From: Afifella pfennigii DSM 17143
Lineage (GTDB): Bacteria; Pseudomonadota; Alphaproteobacteria; Rhizobiales; Afifellaceae
Direction of reading: 5' to 3'
DNA: 33,007 nt
NCBI RefSeq assembly: GCF_000688515.1
Contig: NZ_JHZK01000033.1
Location: forward strand, 1-33,007
The stretch's first letter is position 1. Every line of letters starts with the position of its first letter. Positions 10,144 through 17,785 of this stretch are shown here, in pieces. The position numbers and the translations under genes were made by a program. The notes beneath the pieces are model-generated. The model saw only the letters and a list, made by a program, of their open reading frames with translations. It was not told the DNA's origin and ran no database searches.

Positions 10144-10251
10144 GTCGGGTTCTACCGGTGACGGAATCGATGTGGAGCCTAGCTGCTCATCCGCGCTCTC
10201 TCCAGAGGACGGAACCCTTCCAAGGCTGCCGGGTTGGCCCCGCGCACCGCC

Positions 10252-11277
10252 ATGCCCGAACTTTCGCTCACCGCCGCCATCGGCCTCTTCGTCCTTGCTG
10301 CTTGCGTCATCGCCTATGTCGGCACGCGCCTTGCCGGCGCCGCCGACAAGCTGGCCGACCGCACCGGCCTTGGCGAGGCGCTCGCCGGCGCGGTTCTTCT
10401 CGGCGCCACCACCTCGGCGGCCGGCACCGTCACCTCCATCACCGCCGCCGCCGGCGGCGAGGTCGATCTTGCCTATTCCAACTCGCTCGGCGGCATCGCC
10501 GCGCAGACGGCCTTCCTCGCCTTCGCCGATATCGCCTATCGCCGCGCCAATCTGGAGCACGCCGCGGCCGAGGCTTCCAACCTGACGCAGGCAACGCTGC
10601 TTATCCTGCTCCTTTCCATCCCGCTGATCGCTACCATCCTGCCGCCGGTCACGCTTCTTGGGGTGCATCCGGCGAGCCTTCTTCTGCTGATCATCTATGC
10701 GGCGGGACTGCGCCTCAGCCGCCGCGACCGTGAGGCGCCGATGTGGCAGCCGCGCGATACCGCCGATACCCGCCACGACACGCCGGAGGAGGAGAATGTA
10801 AATGCCTCCGCCACCCGCCTTGCCCTCTCCTTCTCTGTGATGGTCGTCATCGTCGCCGTGGCCGGCTACGTCGTCGCTCGCACCGGCTCCGTCATCGCTG
10901 ACGAGACCGGCATCAGGGGAAGCGTCGTCGGCGCGTTGATGACGGCGACGGCCACCTCCCTGCCGGAGCTGGTCACCACCCTCGCCGCCGTCAGGCGCGG
11001 CGCCCTGCAGCTTGCCGTCGGCGGCATCATCGGCGGAAACACTTTCGACGTCCTCTTCCTCTCCGCCTCCGACGTCGCTTACCGGGACGGCTCCATCTAC
11101 AACGCTATCGGTCCCGATTCGCGCTTCTGGGCGCTCGTCGGCATCGCCATGACGGCGGTGCTACTTCTCGGCCTCATCCGCCGCGAGCGCTCCGGCTTCG
11201 CCAATATCGGCTTTGAGAGCGCCGGGATTCTCGCCATCTATTTCGGCGCGATCCTCGCGGCTGCCCTCGTCTTCTGA
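10252..11277 (+). CDS. CaCA-superfamily sodium/calcium-antiporter-like membrane protein
   Basis: A 341-residue integral membrane protein with about ten hydrophobic segments in two halves, separated by a charged cytoplasmic loop (about 154-186). The second half has a classical alpha-repeat: TATATSLPELVTTLAAVRRG (231-250) then LAVGGIIGGNTFDVLFL. In the first half the equivalent place reads ATTSAAGTVTSITAA (52-66), so the Pro-Glu pair that helps bind cation in the family is missing. Ion specificity is unknown. The ATG at 10252 is chosen. An in-frame TTG at 10234 with AAGG upstream would add six residues. It is divergent from priA. Confidence 0.8.
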   Translation: MPELSLTAAIGLFVLAACVIAYVGTRLAGAADKLADRTGLGEALAGAVLLGATTSAAGTVTSITAAAGGEVDLAYSNSLGGIAAQTAFLAFADIAYRRANLEHAAAEASNLTQATLLILLLSIPLIATILPPVTLLGVHPASLLLLIIYAAGLRLSRRDREAPMWQPRDTADTRHDTPEEENVNASATRLALSFSVMVVIVAVAGYVVARTGSVIADETGIRGSVVGALMTATATSLPELVTTLAAVRRGALQLAVGGIIGGNTFDVLFLSASDVAYRDGSIYNAIGPDSRFWALVGIAMTAVLLLGLIRRERSGFANIGFESAGILAIYFGAILAAALVF

Positions 11278-11385
11278 CCGCGGCAACGATCGACGGCTTC
11301 AAACCCGCCGGCGAAGCCTCTAGAGAGGGCGAAGAATTCTAAGGAAGGCCGCCCCGAAACCGGCCCAGGAAAGAAGGTCAACGTC

Positions 11386-12042
11386 ATGCAATTCTTCGTC
11401 GACACCGCCGATGTGGCCGAAATCCGCGATTTGGCGGAGGCCGGCCTGCTCGACGGGGTGACCACCAACCCGTCGCTGGTGATGAAGACGGGACGCGACA
11501 TGTTCGAGGTGGTCGGGGAGATCTGCGGCATCGTCGACGGGCCGGTCTCCGCCGAGGTGGCGGCGACCGATTACGAGACCATGCTGAAGGAGGGCCGCCG
11601 GCTCGCCGAGATCGCCGACAACGTGACCATCAAGGTGCCGCTCACCTTTGACGGCCTGAAGGCCTGCCGGACGCTGACGGGCGAAGGCCATATGGTCAAC
11701 GTCACCTTGTGCTTCAGCGCCAACCAGGCGCTTCTGGCGGCCAAGGCCGGCGCCACCTTCATCTCTCCCTTCATCGGCCGGCTCGACGATATCGGCCTCA
11801 AGGGCTCCGAGCTGATTGAGGAGATTCGCGCCATCTACGACAATTATCCGGCCATCGACACGCAGCTTCTCGCAGCCTCCATTCGCACCCCCAACCATGT
11901 CAAGGAGGCGGCGCTTGCCGGCGCCGATATCGTCACCGTGCCGCCCGCCGTGCTGCGCGGCCTCATCGACCATCCCCTCACCGACAAGGGTCTCGCCGCC
12001 TTTCTCTCCGACTGGAAGAAGACGGGTCAGTCGATTCTCTGA
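11386..12042 (+). CDS. fsa: Fructose-6-phosphate aldolase / TalC-type transaldolase
   Basis: A 218-residue small transaldolase-family TIM barrel. The opening [13 protein letters not shown] and [12 protein letters not shown] are family signatures. The Schiff-base lysine is K83 in [37 protein letters not shown] follows. The family either cleaves fructose 6-phosphate to dihydroxyacetone and glyceraldehyde 3-phosphate or acts as a transaldolase in the pentose phosphate pathway. Sequence inspection cannot decide between them. A GAAGG ribosome site lies about 9 bases before the ATG. The priA-fsa-xerC neighbourhood is common in Hyphomicrobiales. Confidence 0.92.
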   Translation: MQFFVDTADVAEIRDLAEAGLLDGVTTNPSLVMKTGRDMFEVVGEICGIVDGPVSAEVAATDYETMLKEGRRLAEIADNVTIKVPLTFDGLKACRTLTGEGHMVNVTLCFSANQALLAAKAGATFISPFIGRLDDIGLKGSELIEEIRAIYDNYPAIDTQLLAASIRTPNHVKEAALAGADIVTVPPAVLRGLIDHPLTDKGLAAFLSDWKKTGQSIL

Positions 12043-12065
12043 CTTAAGAACCGGAAAGGGCGCCG

Positions 12066-12083
12066 TTACCTTCGCTTAACCAT
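12066..12083. promoter_or_regulatory. TTACC-N5-TTAACCAT site before xerC
   Basis: Same arrangement as at 6814-6831, placed immediately before the xerC start codon at 12086. It would suit a binding site that blocks or governs xerC expression by a CtrA-like regulator. The spacing is not canonical, so the call is weak. Confidence 0.3.
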
Positions 12084-12085
12084 GG

Positions 12086-13069
12086 ATGCGCATCCTTCCC
12101 GCCATGCCAGCCGACGCGCCCTTCCTCTTCACCGCCAGGCCCGACCTTGCCGGGCCGCTTGGCGAATGGCTGGAGCATCTTCAAGCTGAGCGAAGATTGT
12201 CGGAAAAGACGCTGGAGGCCTATCGGCGCGACCTTTCCCAGCTCCTGGCCTTCCTGACCTTGCATCTCGGCGCCCCGCCCTCGCTCGGCGATTTCGCCGC
12301 CCTCTCGCCGGCCGATATGCGCGCCTTCCTGGCGCGGCGACGGGCGGGCGGCGCAGGCTCAAGAACCCTCGCGCGCCAGCTTGCCGCCTGCCGCTCCTTC
12401 GCCCGCTTCCTCGCCCGCCGCGGCTACGAGGCGCCGTCCGCCTTCGCCGCCTTGCGCACGCCCAAGCTGGAGAAGAGCGTGCCCAAGGCTTTGACGGTGA
12501 ACGATTCCCTGGCTCTGGCAGAGGAGGCGGAAAGCCTTGCGGAGACGCCGTGGATCGCCGCGCGAGACCGCGCCGTCCTGCTTCTTCTCTACGGATGCGG
12601 TCTGCGCATCGCCGAGGCGCTCGGCATTCTGCGCGGTGAAGCGCCGGTCGGCGGGCGCGATACGCTGCGCATCACCGGCAAGGGCGGCAAGACCCGACTG
12701 GTGCCGGTCCTTCCGGTCGTATCGGAGGCGATCGAAGCCTATCTGGCGCTTTGCCCTTATGTGCTTCACGCTGAGGAACGGCTGTTTCGCGGCGCCAGGG
12801 GCGGCCCGCTGTCGCCGCGCATCGTGCAAAGACAAGTGGAGCGGCTGCGTTCGGCGCTGGGCTTGGAAGAGAGCGTCACCCCGCATGCGTTGCGCCATTC
12901 CTTCGCGACGCATCTTCTCGGCTCCGGCGGCGATCTCAGAACCATTCAGGAACTGCTCGGCCATGCCAGCCTTTCCACCACCCAGGCCTATACCCATGTC
13001 GACGCGGCCCGACTTCTGGATGTCTACGCCAAGGCCCATCCAAGAGCCGGCGCCGCTCCGGATGGATGA
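12086..13069 (+). CDS. xerC: Tyrosine recombinase XerC
   Basis: A 327-residue site-specific recombinase that, with XerD, resolves chromosome dimers at dif. The N-terminal SAM-like core-binding domain spans about 22-118. The catalytic set is complete: R174 (GCGLRIAEALG), K199 (TGKGGKTR), H267 and R270 (HALRHSFATHLL), H293 (LGHASLSTTQ) and nucleophile Y302 (AYTHV). The ATG at 12086 is used; an in-frame ATG at 12104 is equally possible. I assign XerC rather than XerD because of its Hyphomicrobiales neighbourhood beside fsa and priA and the N-terminal form. Nothing suggests an integron or phage integrase. Confidence 0.88.
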   Translation: MRILPAMPADAPFLFTARPDLAGPLGEWLEHLQAERRLSEKTLEAYRRDLSQLLAFLTLHLGAPPSLGDFAALSPADMRAFLARRRAGGAGSRTLARQLAACRSFARFLARRGYEAPSAFAALRTPKLEKSVPKALTVNDSLALAEEAESLAETPWIAARDRAVLLLLYGCGLRIAEALGILRGEAPVGGRDTLRITGKGGKTRLVPVLPVVSEAIEAYLALCPYVLHAEERLFRGARGGPLSPRIVQRQVERLRSALGLEESVTPHALRHSFATHLLGSGGDLRTIQELLGHASLSTTQAYTHVDAARLLDVYAKAHPRAGAAPDG

Positions 13070-13238
13070 GCGCAAGCGCCCTTCGCGCTCTTGCTTTGGC
13101 GATCACAGATGCGTCATGGCGCGCCTTTGAGCAGACGCGCGGCTTTTCTTCCCGCAAGCCTCGCCCTATCCTTGCTGTAGCGGCAGGGACTTGGGTTCTG
13201 CCCGGGAGAGACCGACAAACCGATAAGAGGAGACAGAC

Positions 13239-13496
13239 ATGCGCAGAATTGTTGCAAGCCTGGCCGGCGTTTCGGCCGCCCTCTTGCTGGCCGGCGCCGC
13301 CAGCGCCGAATGCACCTTCCACAACAAGCAGGTGATGGCCTCCAAGACGTCTTCTTCACAAGAGGCGGTGGCGATGTCCACCTATGACGGCGCCACGACA
13401 GGCACCGAGGCGACGGCGCCGACGGTCCAGAAGACGGTTGCGGCGAGCGAGAACTGCGCCGGTGAAGATTCTTCCTGCGCGACGGGAACCAAATAG
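13239..13496 (+). CDS. Small secreted protein of unknown function
   Basis: An 85-residue protein with a clear signal peptide (cleavage after ASA, residue 23) and a strong ribosome site (AGAGGAG before ATG 13239). The mature part is about 62 residues, Thr/Ala/Ser-rich, with Cys at 25, 73 and 80. It has no recognisable domain. Short exported proteins of this type occur widely in Hyphomicrobiales. A strong intrinsic terminator follows about 60 bases downstream, which supports a genuine short transcript. Confidence 0.75.
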   Translation: MRRIVASLAGVSAALLLAGAASAECTFHNKQVMASKTSSSQEAVAMSTYDGATTGTEATAPTVQKTVAASENCAGEDSSCATGTK

Positions 13497-13555
13497 GGGT
13501 TCGACCGTTAACGGGATACTCCAGTCCAGGTTGCCATGCGCAATCTGCAAATTCG

Positions 13556-13581
13556 CGCCGGCCTCGTGCCGGCGTTTTTTT
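13556..13581 (+). terminator. Rho-independent terminator
   Basis: Perfect 7-bp stem (CGCCGGC, CTCGT loop, GCCGGCG) followed by seven T. It ends the transcript of the small secreted protein gene at 13239-13496. Confidence 0.93.
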
Positions 13582-13735
13582 GTCCGGGCCTTCGCGGATG
13601 GCACCCGCGAATGGGTAAGGCGCCCTCGCTGCGCCTGCCGGCACCATGCTCAGCTTCCGCCGGGCGCCCAGGACGCGAAACTATGGTAGACTTACGCGCC
13701 ACGTTCACTTCGCGGTGCGAAACCTGGGGGCGATG

Positions 13736-14173
13736 ATGTTGGCCATGAGGCACTTGCCGCGGCTGGCGGCTTTCGGGCTCTTCGCCGCCCTTGCGCTTGT
13801 CTCCCAGCCGGCGGCGGCGATCGATTTCGGCGACGACGCCAGCCGCTGGGCCAATGACGGCGAATGCGACGACCCGCGCTTTTCCGGACCCGGCATGACG
13901 CAAACGCCGCTCTTGGATTCCGACATCCTGCACGACGCCACCGATTGCAGGCAGGCCTTTGACGCCGGCCGCATCGTCTTCGGCAAGGCTCCGGCCTCTG
14001 AGGCGGTCGATTTCGGCGACGATGCCGGCCGTTGGGCCAATGACGGCGAATGCGACGACCCCCGCTTCGAGGGCCCGGGCATGACAGAGACGCCGCTTCT
14101 GGATTCCGACATCCGCCACGACGCCACCGATTGCCGCCAGGCCTTTGACGCCGGCCGTCTCAGGCTGAAATAG
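13736..14173 (+). CDS. Secreted protein with two tandem D/C-rich repeats
   Basis: A 145-residue protein. The signal peptide ends around residue 28 (QPAAA/IDF). Almost all of the mature protein is two copies of a 52-residue unit (29-80 and 91-142), identical at about 46 of 52 positions. Each unit reads DFGDD-x-x-RWANDGECDDPRF, GPGM, PLLDSD and HDATDCRQAFDAG, with two Cys and many Asp. Such units occur in other alphaproteobacterial exported proteins without a known role. Acidic side chains around a Cys pair suggest a calcium-stabilised, disulfide-closed mini-domain, somewhat like the LNR (Notch) pattern; this is inference only. ATGs at 13733, 13736 and 13745 are in frame. I prefer 13736 from the GGGGG at 13726-13730. 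Confidence 0.75.
   Translation: MLAMRHLPRLAAFGLFAALALVSQPAAAIDFGDDASRWANDGECDDPRFSGPGMTQTPLLDSDILHDATDCRQAFDAGRIVFGKAPASEAVDFGDDAGRWANDGECDDPRFEGPGMTETPLLDSDIRHDATDCRQAFDAGRLRLK
13820..13975 (+). repeat. Tandem intragenic repeat, copy 1 (156 bp)
   Basis: Encodes residues 29-80 of the secreted repeat protein. It is repeated 186 bases downstream at 14006-14161 with high nucleotide similarity, which points to a fairly recent internal duplication or gene conversion. Confidence 0.85.
14006..14161 (+). repeat. Tandem intragenic repeat, copy 2 (156 bp)
   Basis: Encodes residues 91-142 of the same protein. Six residues differ from copy 1. Asp, Cys and Trp positions are all retained. Confidence 0.85.
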
Positions 14174-14236
14174 CCCCGGCGCAACCTTGCGCCGGCGCCG
14201 GCCGCCGCGGCATCCCCGTCTTCAAAGCCCGGGCGC

Positions 14237-15640
14237 TCAGATATGCACGGGCTTGAACCATGCCGCCATCGCCGCCTCGCGCACGGCCTCCGACATGGTG
14301 GGATGAGCATGGCAGGTGCGCGCCAGATCCTCCGCCGAGCCGGAGAACTCCATCAGGACGGCCGCCTCGTGGATCATCTCGCCGGCGCCCCGCCCGAGGA
14401 TGTGCACGCCGAGCACCCGGTCGGTCTTTTCTTCCGCCAGCACCTTCACGAAGCCTTCGGTGGCACCCATTGCTCGGGCGCGGCCATTGGCCATGAACGG
14501 GAACTTGCCGACGCGGTAAGCGATGCCCGCCTCCTTCAGCTCCTCCTCCGAGCGCCCGACGACGGCGATCTCCGGATCGGTGTAGACGACGCTCGGAATG
14601 ACGCCGTAATTCACATGCCCCTTCTGGCCGGCGAGGATCTCGGCGACGGCCGTGCCTTCATCCTCCGCCTTATGGGCGAGCATCGGCCCGGCAACGACAT
14701 CGCCGATGGCGTAGACACCCTCCACATTGGTGCGGAAATCGGCATCGATCTTCACCCGGCCCCGTTCGTCCGTCGCAATGCCCGCCTCTTCAAGGCCGAG
14801 CCCTTCCGTAAAGGGTCGCCGGCCGATGGCGACGAGGACGATATCGGCGTCGAAAGTCTCCGCATCACCGCCGGAGACCGGTTCCACGGCGACCCTCAGC
14901 CCCTTCTTTTCCGAGCGCACGCCGGTCACCTTGGTGGAAAGGCGGAAATCGATGCCCTGGCGCTTGAAGAGGCGCTGCGCCTGCTTGGCGACGTCATCAT
15001 CCATGCCCGGCAGGATGCGATCGAGGAATTCCACCACCCGCACCTCTGCGCCGAGCCTGCGCCACACCGAGCCGAGCTCGAGCCCGATGATGCCGGCACC
15101 GACGACGATGAGTTTCTTCGGCACTTCCGGCAACGACAGGGCGCCGGTGGAGGAAACGACGCGTCTTTCGTCGACCGTCACGCCCGGCAAGGGCGCCGAA
15201 TCGGAGCCGGTGGCGATCACGACCGCCTTCGTTTCCAGGACCTGGCTGTCGCCTTTTTCCGACGTGACCTCGACCTTGCCGGCTTCGAGAATGCGGCCGG
15301 TCCCCTGATAGCCGTCGATCTTGTTCTTCTTGAACAGGAAGGCGACGCCCTCGACATTCGCCTTCACCACCTTGTCCTTGTGGCCGAGCATGCCGGCAAG
15401 ATCGAGCTCCGGCTTCACCTTGATGCCGAGATCGCCGAAGCTGTGGCCGGCCTGCTCGAACATCTCCGAGGCATGCAGCAGCGCCTTGGAGGGGATGCAG
15501 CCGACATTGAGGCAGGTGCCCCCATAGGTCGCCCGCTTTTCCACCACCGCCGTCTTCAGGCCGAGCTGCGCCGCGCGGATGGCGCAGACATAGCCGCCGG
15601 GTCCAGAGCCGATGACAATGAGGTCGTAGGTTTCGGGCAT
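14237..15640 (-). CDS. lpdA: Dihydrolipoyl dehydrogenase (E3)
   Basis: A 467-residue FAD flavoprotein that reoxidises dihydrolipoyl groups of the 2-oxo-acid dehydrogenase complexes with NAD+. FAD-binding GSGPGG is at 11-16. The redox disulfide is C43/C48 in GGTCLNVGCIPSK. The NAD fold has VVGAGIIGLELG, and the second FAD motif is GVYAIGDV. The catalytic His-Glu pair is H446/E451 in HAHPTMSE. It is the last gene of the mdh-suc cluster, so it is most likely the E3 of the 2-oxoglutarate dehydrogenase encoded just upstream. Confidence 0.97.
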   Translation of the reverse strand: MPETYDLIVIGSGPGGYVCAIRAAQLGLKTAVVEKRATYGGTCLNVGCIPSKALLHASEMFEQAGHSFGDLGIKVKPELDLAGMLGHKDKVVKANVEGVAFLFKKNKIDGYQGTGRILEAGKVEVTSEKGDSQVLETKAVVIATGSDSAPLPGVTVDERRVVSSTGALSLPEVPKKLIVVGAGIIGLELGSVWRRLGAEVRVVEFLDRILPGMDDDVAKQAQRLFKRQGIDFRLSTKVTGVRSEKKGLRVAVEPVSGGDAETFDADIVLVAIGRRPFTEGLGLEEAGIATDERGRVKIDADFRTNVEGVYAIGDVVAGPMLAHKAEDEGTAVAEILAGQKGHVNYGVIPSVVYTDPEIAVVGRSEEELKEAGIAYRVGKFPFMANGRARAMGATEGFVKVLAEEKTDRVLGVHILGRGAGEMIHEAAVLMEFSGSAEDLARTCHAHPTMSEAVREAAMAAWFKPVHI

Positions 15641-15752
15641 ATCGGCTTGTTATCTCCGTTGCTTGTTCGATTGGGTGGGCGTCTGAGCGCCCGCGCTCGT
15701 CGTTCGTTCGGACGATCAAAGCGCGGCAGGGACCGGCCCCCTTGCCTTGCGC

Positions 15753-16163
15753 CTAAGTAAGCAGTGCCCACAGCATGAGAAGAAGCCCGCCGGTGGCGAT
15801 CGCCCAGACGATGCTCCTTATGTACGCAATGCCGGTGAGATAGAGCGGCAGATAGAGGACCCGCCCAAAGAACCACACCAGCGCCCCGAGGGCGCCGATG
15901 CCGCCGGTCTTCTCCGTGATCGCAAGCGCCACCGCAAGGCCGACGAAGGCGGCATAGGTCTCCAGGAAATTCTTCAGCGCGCGCTCCGATCGCCCGGCCA
16001 TGACGCTGCTCGCCTTCGGCCCACCGTCGCGGGCGCTGGCGTTCCATGAAAGACCCGTCTCGCGCGTCATCGCCCCTGACTGGACGAGGATATGGACGAG
16101 GAGGAGCACGACGCTCCAGCCGAGGAGAACGAGCTCGGTCGAAAGGCCCGCCGCGGCTTCCAT
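15753..16163 (-). CDS. MAPEG-family membrane protein
   Basis: A 136-residue protein with about four transmembrane helices. The loop and helix RALKNFLETYAAFVGLAVAL and the later FFGRVLYLPLYLTGIAYIRS are typical of MAPEG (membrane-associated eicosanoid and glutathione metabolism) proteins. No specific substrate can be assigned, and many bacterial members are unstudied. It has a good GGGAGGG ribosome site. It lies 19 bases after sucB and about 110 before lpdA, so it appears to be part of the TCA operon. Confidence 0.85.
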   Translation of the reverse strand: MEAAAGLSTELVLLGWSVVLLLVHILVQSGAMTRETGLSWNASARDGGPKASSVMAGRSERALKNFLETYAAFVGLAVALAITEKTGGIGALGALVWFFGRVLYLPLYLTGIAYIRSIVWAIATGGLLLMLWALLT

Positions 16164-16182
16164 CAGCCTGACCCTCCCGGCT

Positions 16183-17736
16183 CTAAAGGTCGAGCACCAA
16201 GCGTTGCGGGTCCTCGATCGCCTCCTTGATCCTGACCAGGAAGGTGACCGCCTCCTGCCCGTCGACGATACGGTGGTCGTAGGAGAGCGCCAGATACATC
16301 ATCGGCCGGATCGCCACCTGGCCGTCACGGGCAACGGGTCGCTCCTCGATACGATGCATGCCGAGAATGCCCGATTGCGGCGCGTTGAGGATCGGCGTCG
16401 ACAGGAGCGAGCCGTAGACCCCGCCGTTGGATATGGTGAAGGTGCCGCCCTGCATGTCCTGCAAGGTCAAAGAGCCGTCGCGGGCGCGCCGGCCGAGTTC
16501 GCCGATCGTCTTCTCGATATCGGCGATCGACATATCCTGCGCATCGCGCACCACCGGCACGACCAGGCCCTTATCCGTGCCGACCGCCACCCCGACATGG
16601 TAATAGTTCTTGTAGACGAGCTCGTTGCCGTCGATCTCGGCGTTGACGGCCGGGATCTCCTTCAGGGCATGCACCGCCGCCTTGACGAAGAAGCCCATGA
16701 AACCGAGGCGAACGCCATGCTTCTTCTCGAAGAGATCACGGTAGCTTTTTCGCAGCTCCATCACCGCGCTCATATCGACGTCGTTGAACGTCGTCAGCAT
16801 GGCGGCGTTGTCCTGCGCCTCTTTCAGGCGGCGCGCGATGGTCTGGCGCAGGCGGGTCATCTTCACCCGCACCTCGCGGCCCTCATCTCCCGGCTCCGAA
16901 GGCGCCCGCGGCGCGGAAGGCTTGGCTTCCTCCGCCTTGTTCCCGCCACGCTCCAGCGCTTCCAGGACGTCGCCCTTCAAGACCTGGCCCTTTTTACCGG
17001 AGCCGTCGATATCGGCCTCCGCAAGGCCCTTCTCCTGCATCATCTTGGCCGCCGAGGGCGCCGGCGGACGCTTCTCGCCGGAGGGCGCCTCGGCCTTGGC
17101 TCCCTGCTCCGCCTCTGCCTTGGCAGGCGCGGCCGGGCGCGTCCCGGCGCTGGCGCCGACGCGGATGCGGCCGAGCACCTCGCCGACCTGCACCGTCTCG
17201 CCCTGCTTCTTCAGGATGACTTCGAGCACGCCCTTGGCCTGCGCCGGGATTTCCTGCGCCGCCTTGTCGGTCTCCAACTCCACCAGCGGCTCGTCCATGG
17301 CGACGGCTTCGCCTTCCGCCTTGAACCATTCGCCGACATCGGCCTCCGTCACCGATTCGCCGGCGGAAGGCACGACGATATCGACGAGCTCGCCGCCCGA
17401 CTGCTTCGCCGGGCCGCTGTCAGGCACCGCCTTGGCCGCGCCGTTGCCGGCCGCCTTCTGCTGCGTCTTCGCCGCCGCGGGCTTGGCAGCCTTGCCGCCC
17501 CCTTCCCCGATCGAGCCGAGCAGGGCGCCGACCTCCACCGTCTCGCCTTCCTTCACCACGATGGAGGCCAGCTCGCCATCGGCGGGCGCCGGCACTTCCA
17601 GCGTCACCTTGTCGGTCTCCAGCTCCACCAGCGGCTCGTCGCGGCTGACGCTCTCGCCTTCCTTCTTGAACCACTGGCCGACGGTCGCCTCGGTGACCGA
17701 TTCTCCCAGCGTCGGGACCTTGATGTCAGTTGTCAT
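16183..17736 (-). CDS. sucB: Dihydrolipoyllysine succinyltransferase (E2 of 2-oxoglutarate dehydrogenase), two lipoyl domains
   Basis: A 517-residue E2 core protein. Two lipoyl domains come first, with lipoylated K43 and K158, each in an ELETDK motif. An Ala/Pro/Lys-rich linker follows. The E3/E1-binding domain is at about 221-265 ([16 protein letters not shown], then [17 protein letters not shown]). The catalytic domain ends with H488 and D492 in SYDHRIVDG. Family members such as E. coli SucB have a single lipoyl domain and about 405 residues; the extra domain explains the greater length. The ATG at 17736 is used; a TTG five codons upstream is unlikely. It is 49 bases after sucA. Confidence 0.96.
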   Translation of the reverse strand: MTTDIKVPTLGESVTEATVGQWFKKEGESVSRDEPLVELETDKVTLEVPAPADGELASIVVKEGETVEVGALLGSIGEGGGKAAKPAAAKTQQKAAGNGAAKAVPDSGPAKQSGGELVDIVVPSAGESVTEADVGEWFKAEGEAVAMDEPLVELETDKAAQEIPAQAKGVLEVILKKQGETVQVGEVLGRIRVGASAGTRPAAPAKAEAEQGAKAEAPSGEKRPPAPSAAKMMQEKGLAEADIDGSGKKGQVLKGDVLEALERGGNKAEEAKPSAPRAPSEPGDEGREVRVKMTRLRQTIARRLKEAQDNAAMLTTFNDVDMSAVMELRKSYRDLFEKKHGVRLGFMGFFVKAAVHALKEIPAVNAEIDGNELVYKNYYHVGVAVGTDKGLVVPVVRDAQDMSIADIEKTIGELGRRARDGSLTLQDMQGGTFTISNGGVYGSLLSTPILNAPQSGILGMHRIEERPVARDGQVAIRPMMYLALSYDHRIVDGQEAVTFLVRIKEAIEDPQRLVLDL

Positions 17737-17785
17737 GGATTGTCCGCCCAATCGGCGCCTGTCTGCGCCAGCCTTGTCTTTTCGA

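Noticed and set aside
10144-10776. N-terminal extension of the priA frame
   Set aside because: It runs antisense through the antiporter gene and is Arg/Gly/Asp-rich with no match to PriA.
13068-13097. GAGCGC/GCGCTC hairpin at the end of xerC
   Set aside because: Short 6-bp stem with an 11-base loop and only a broken T-run; not convincing as a terminator.
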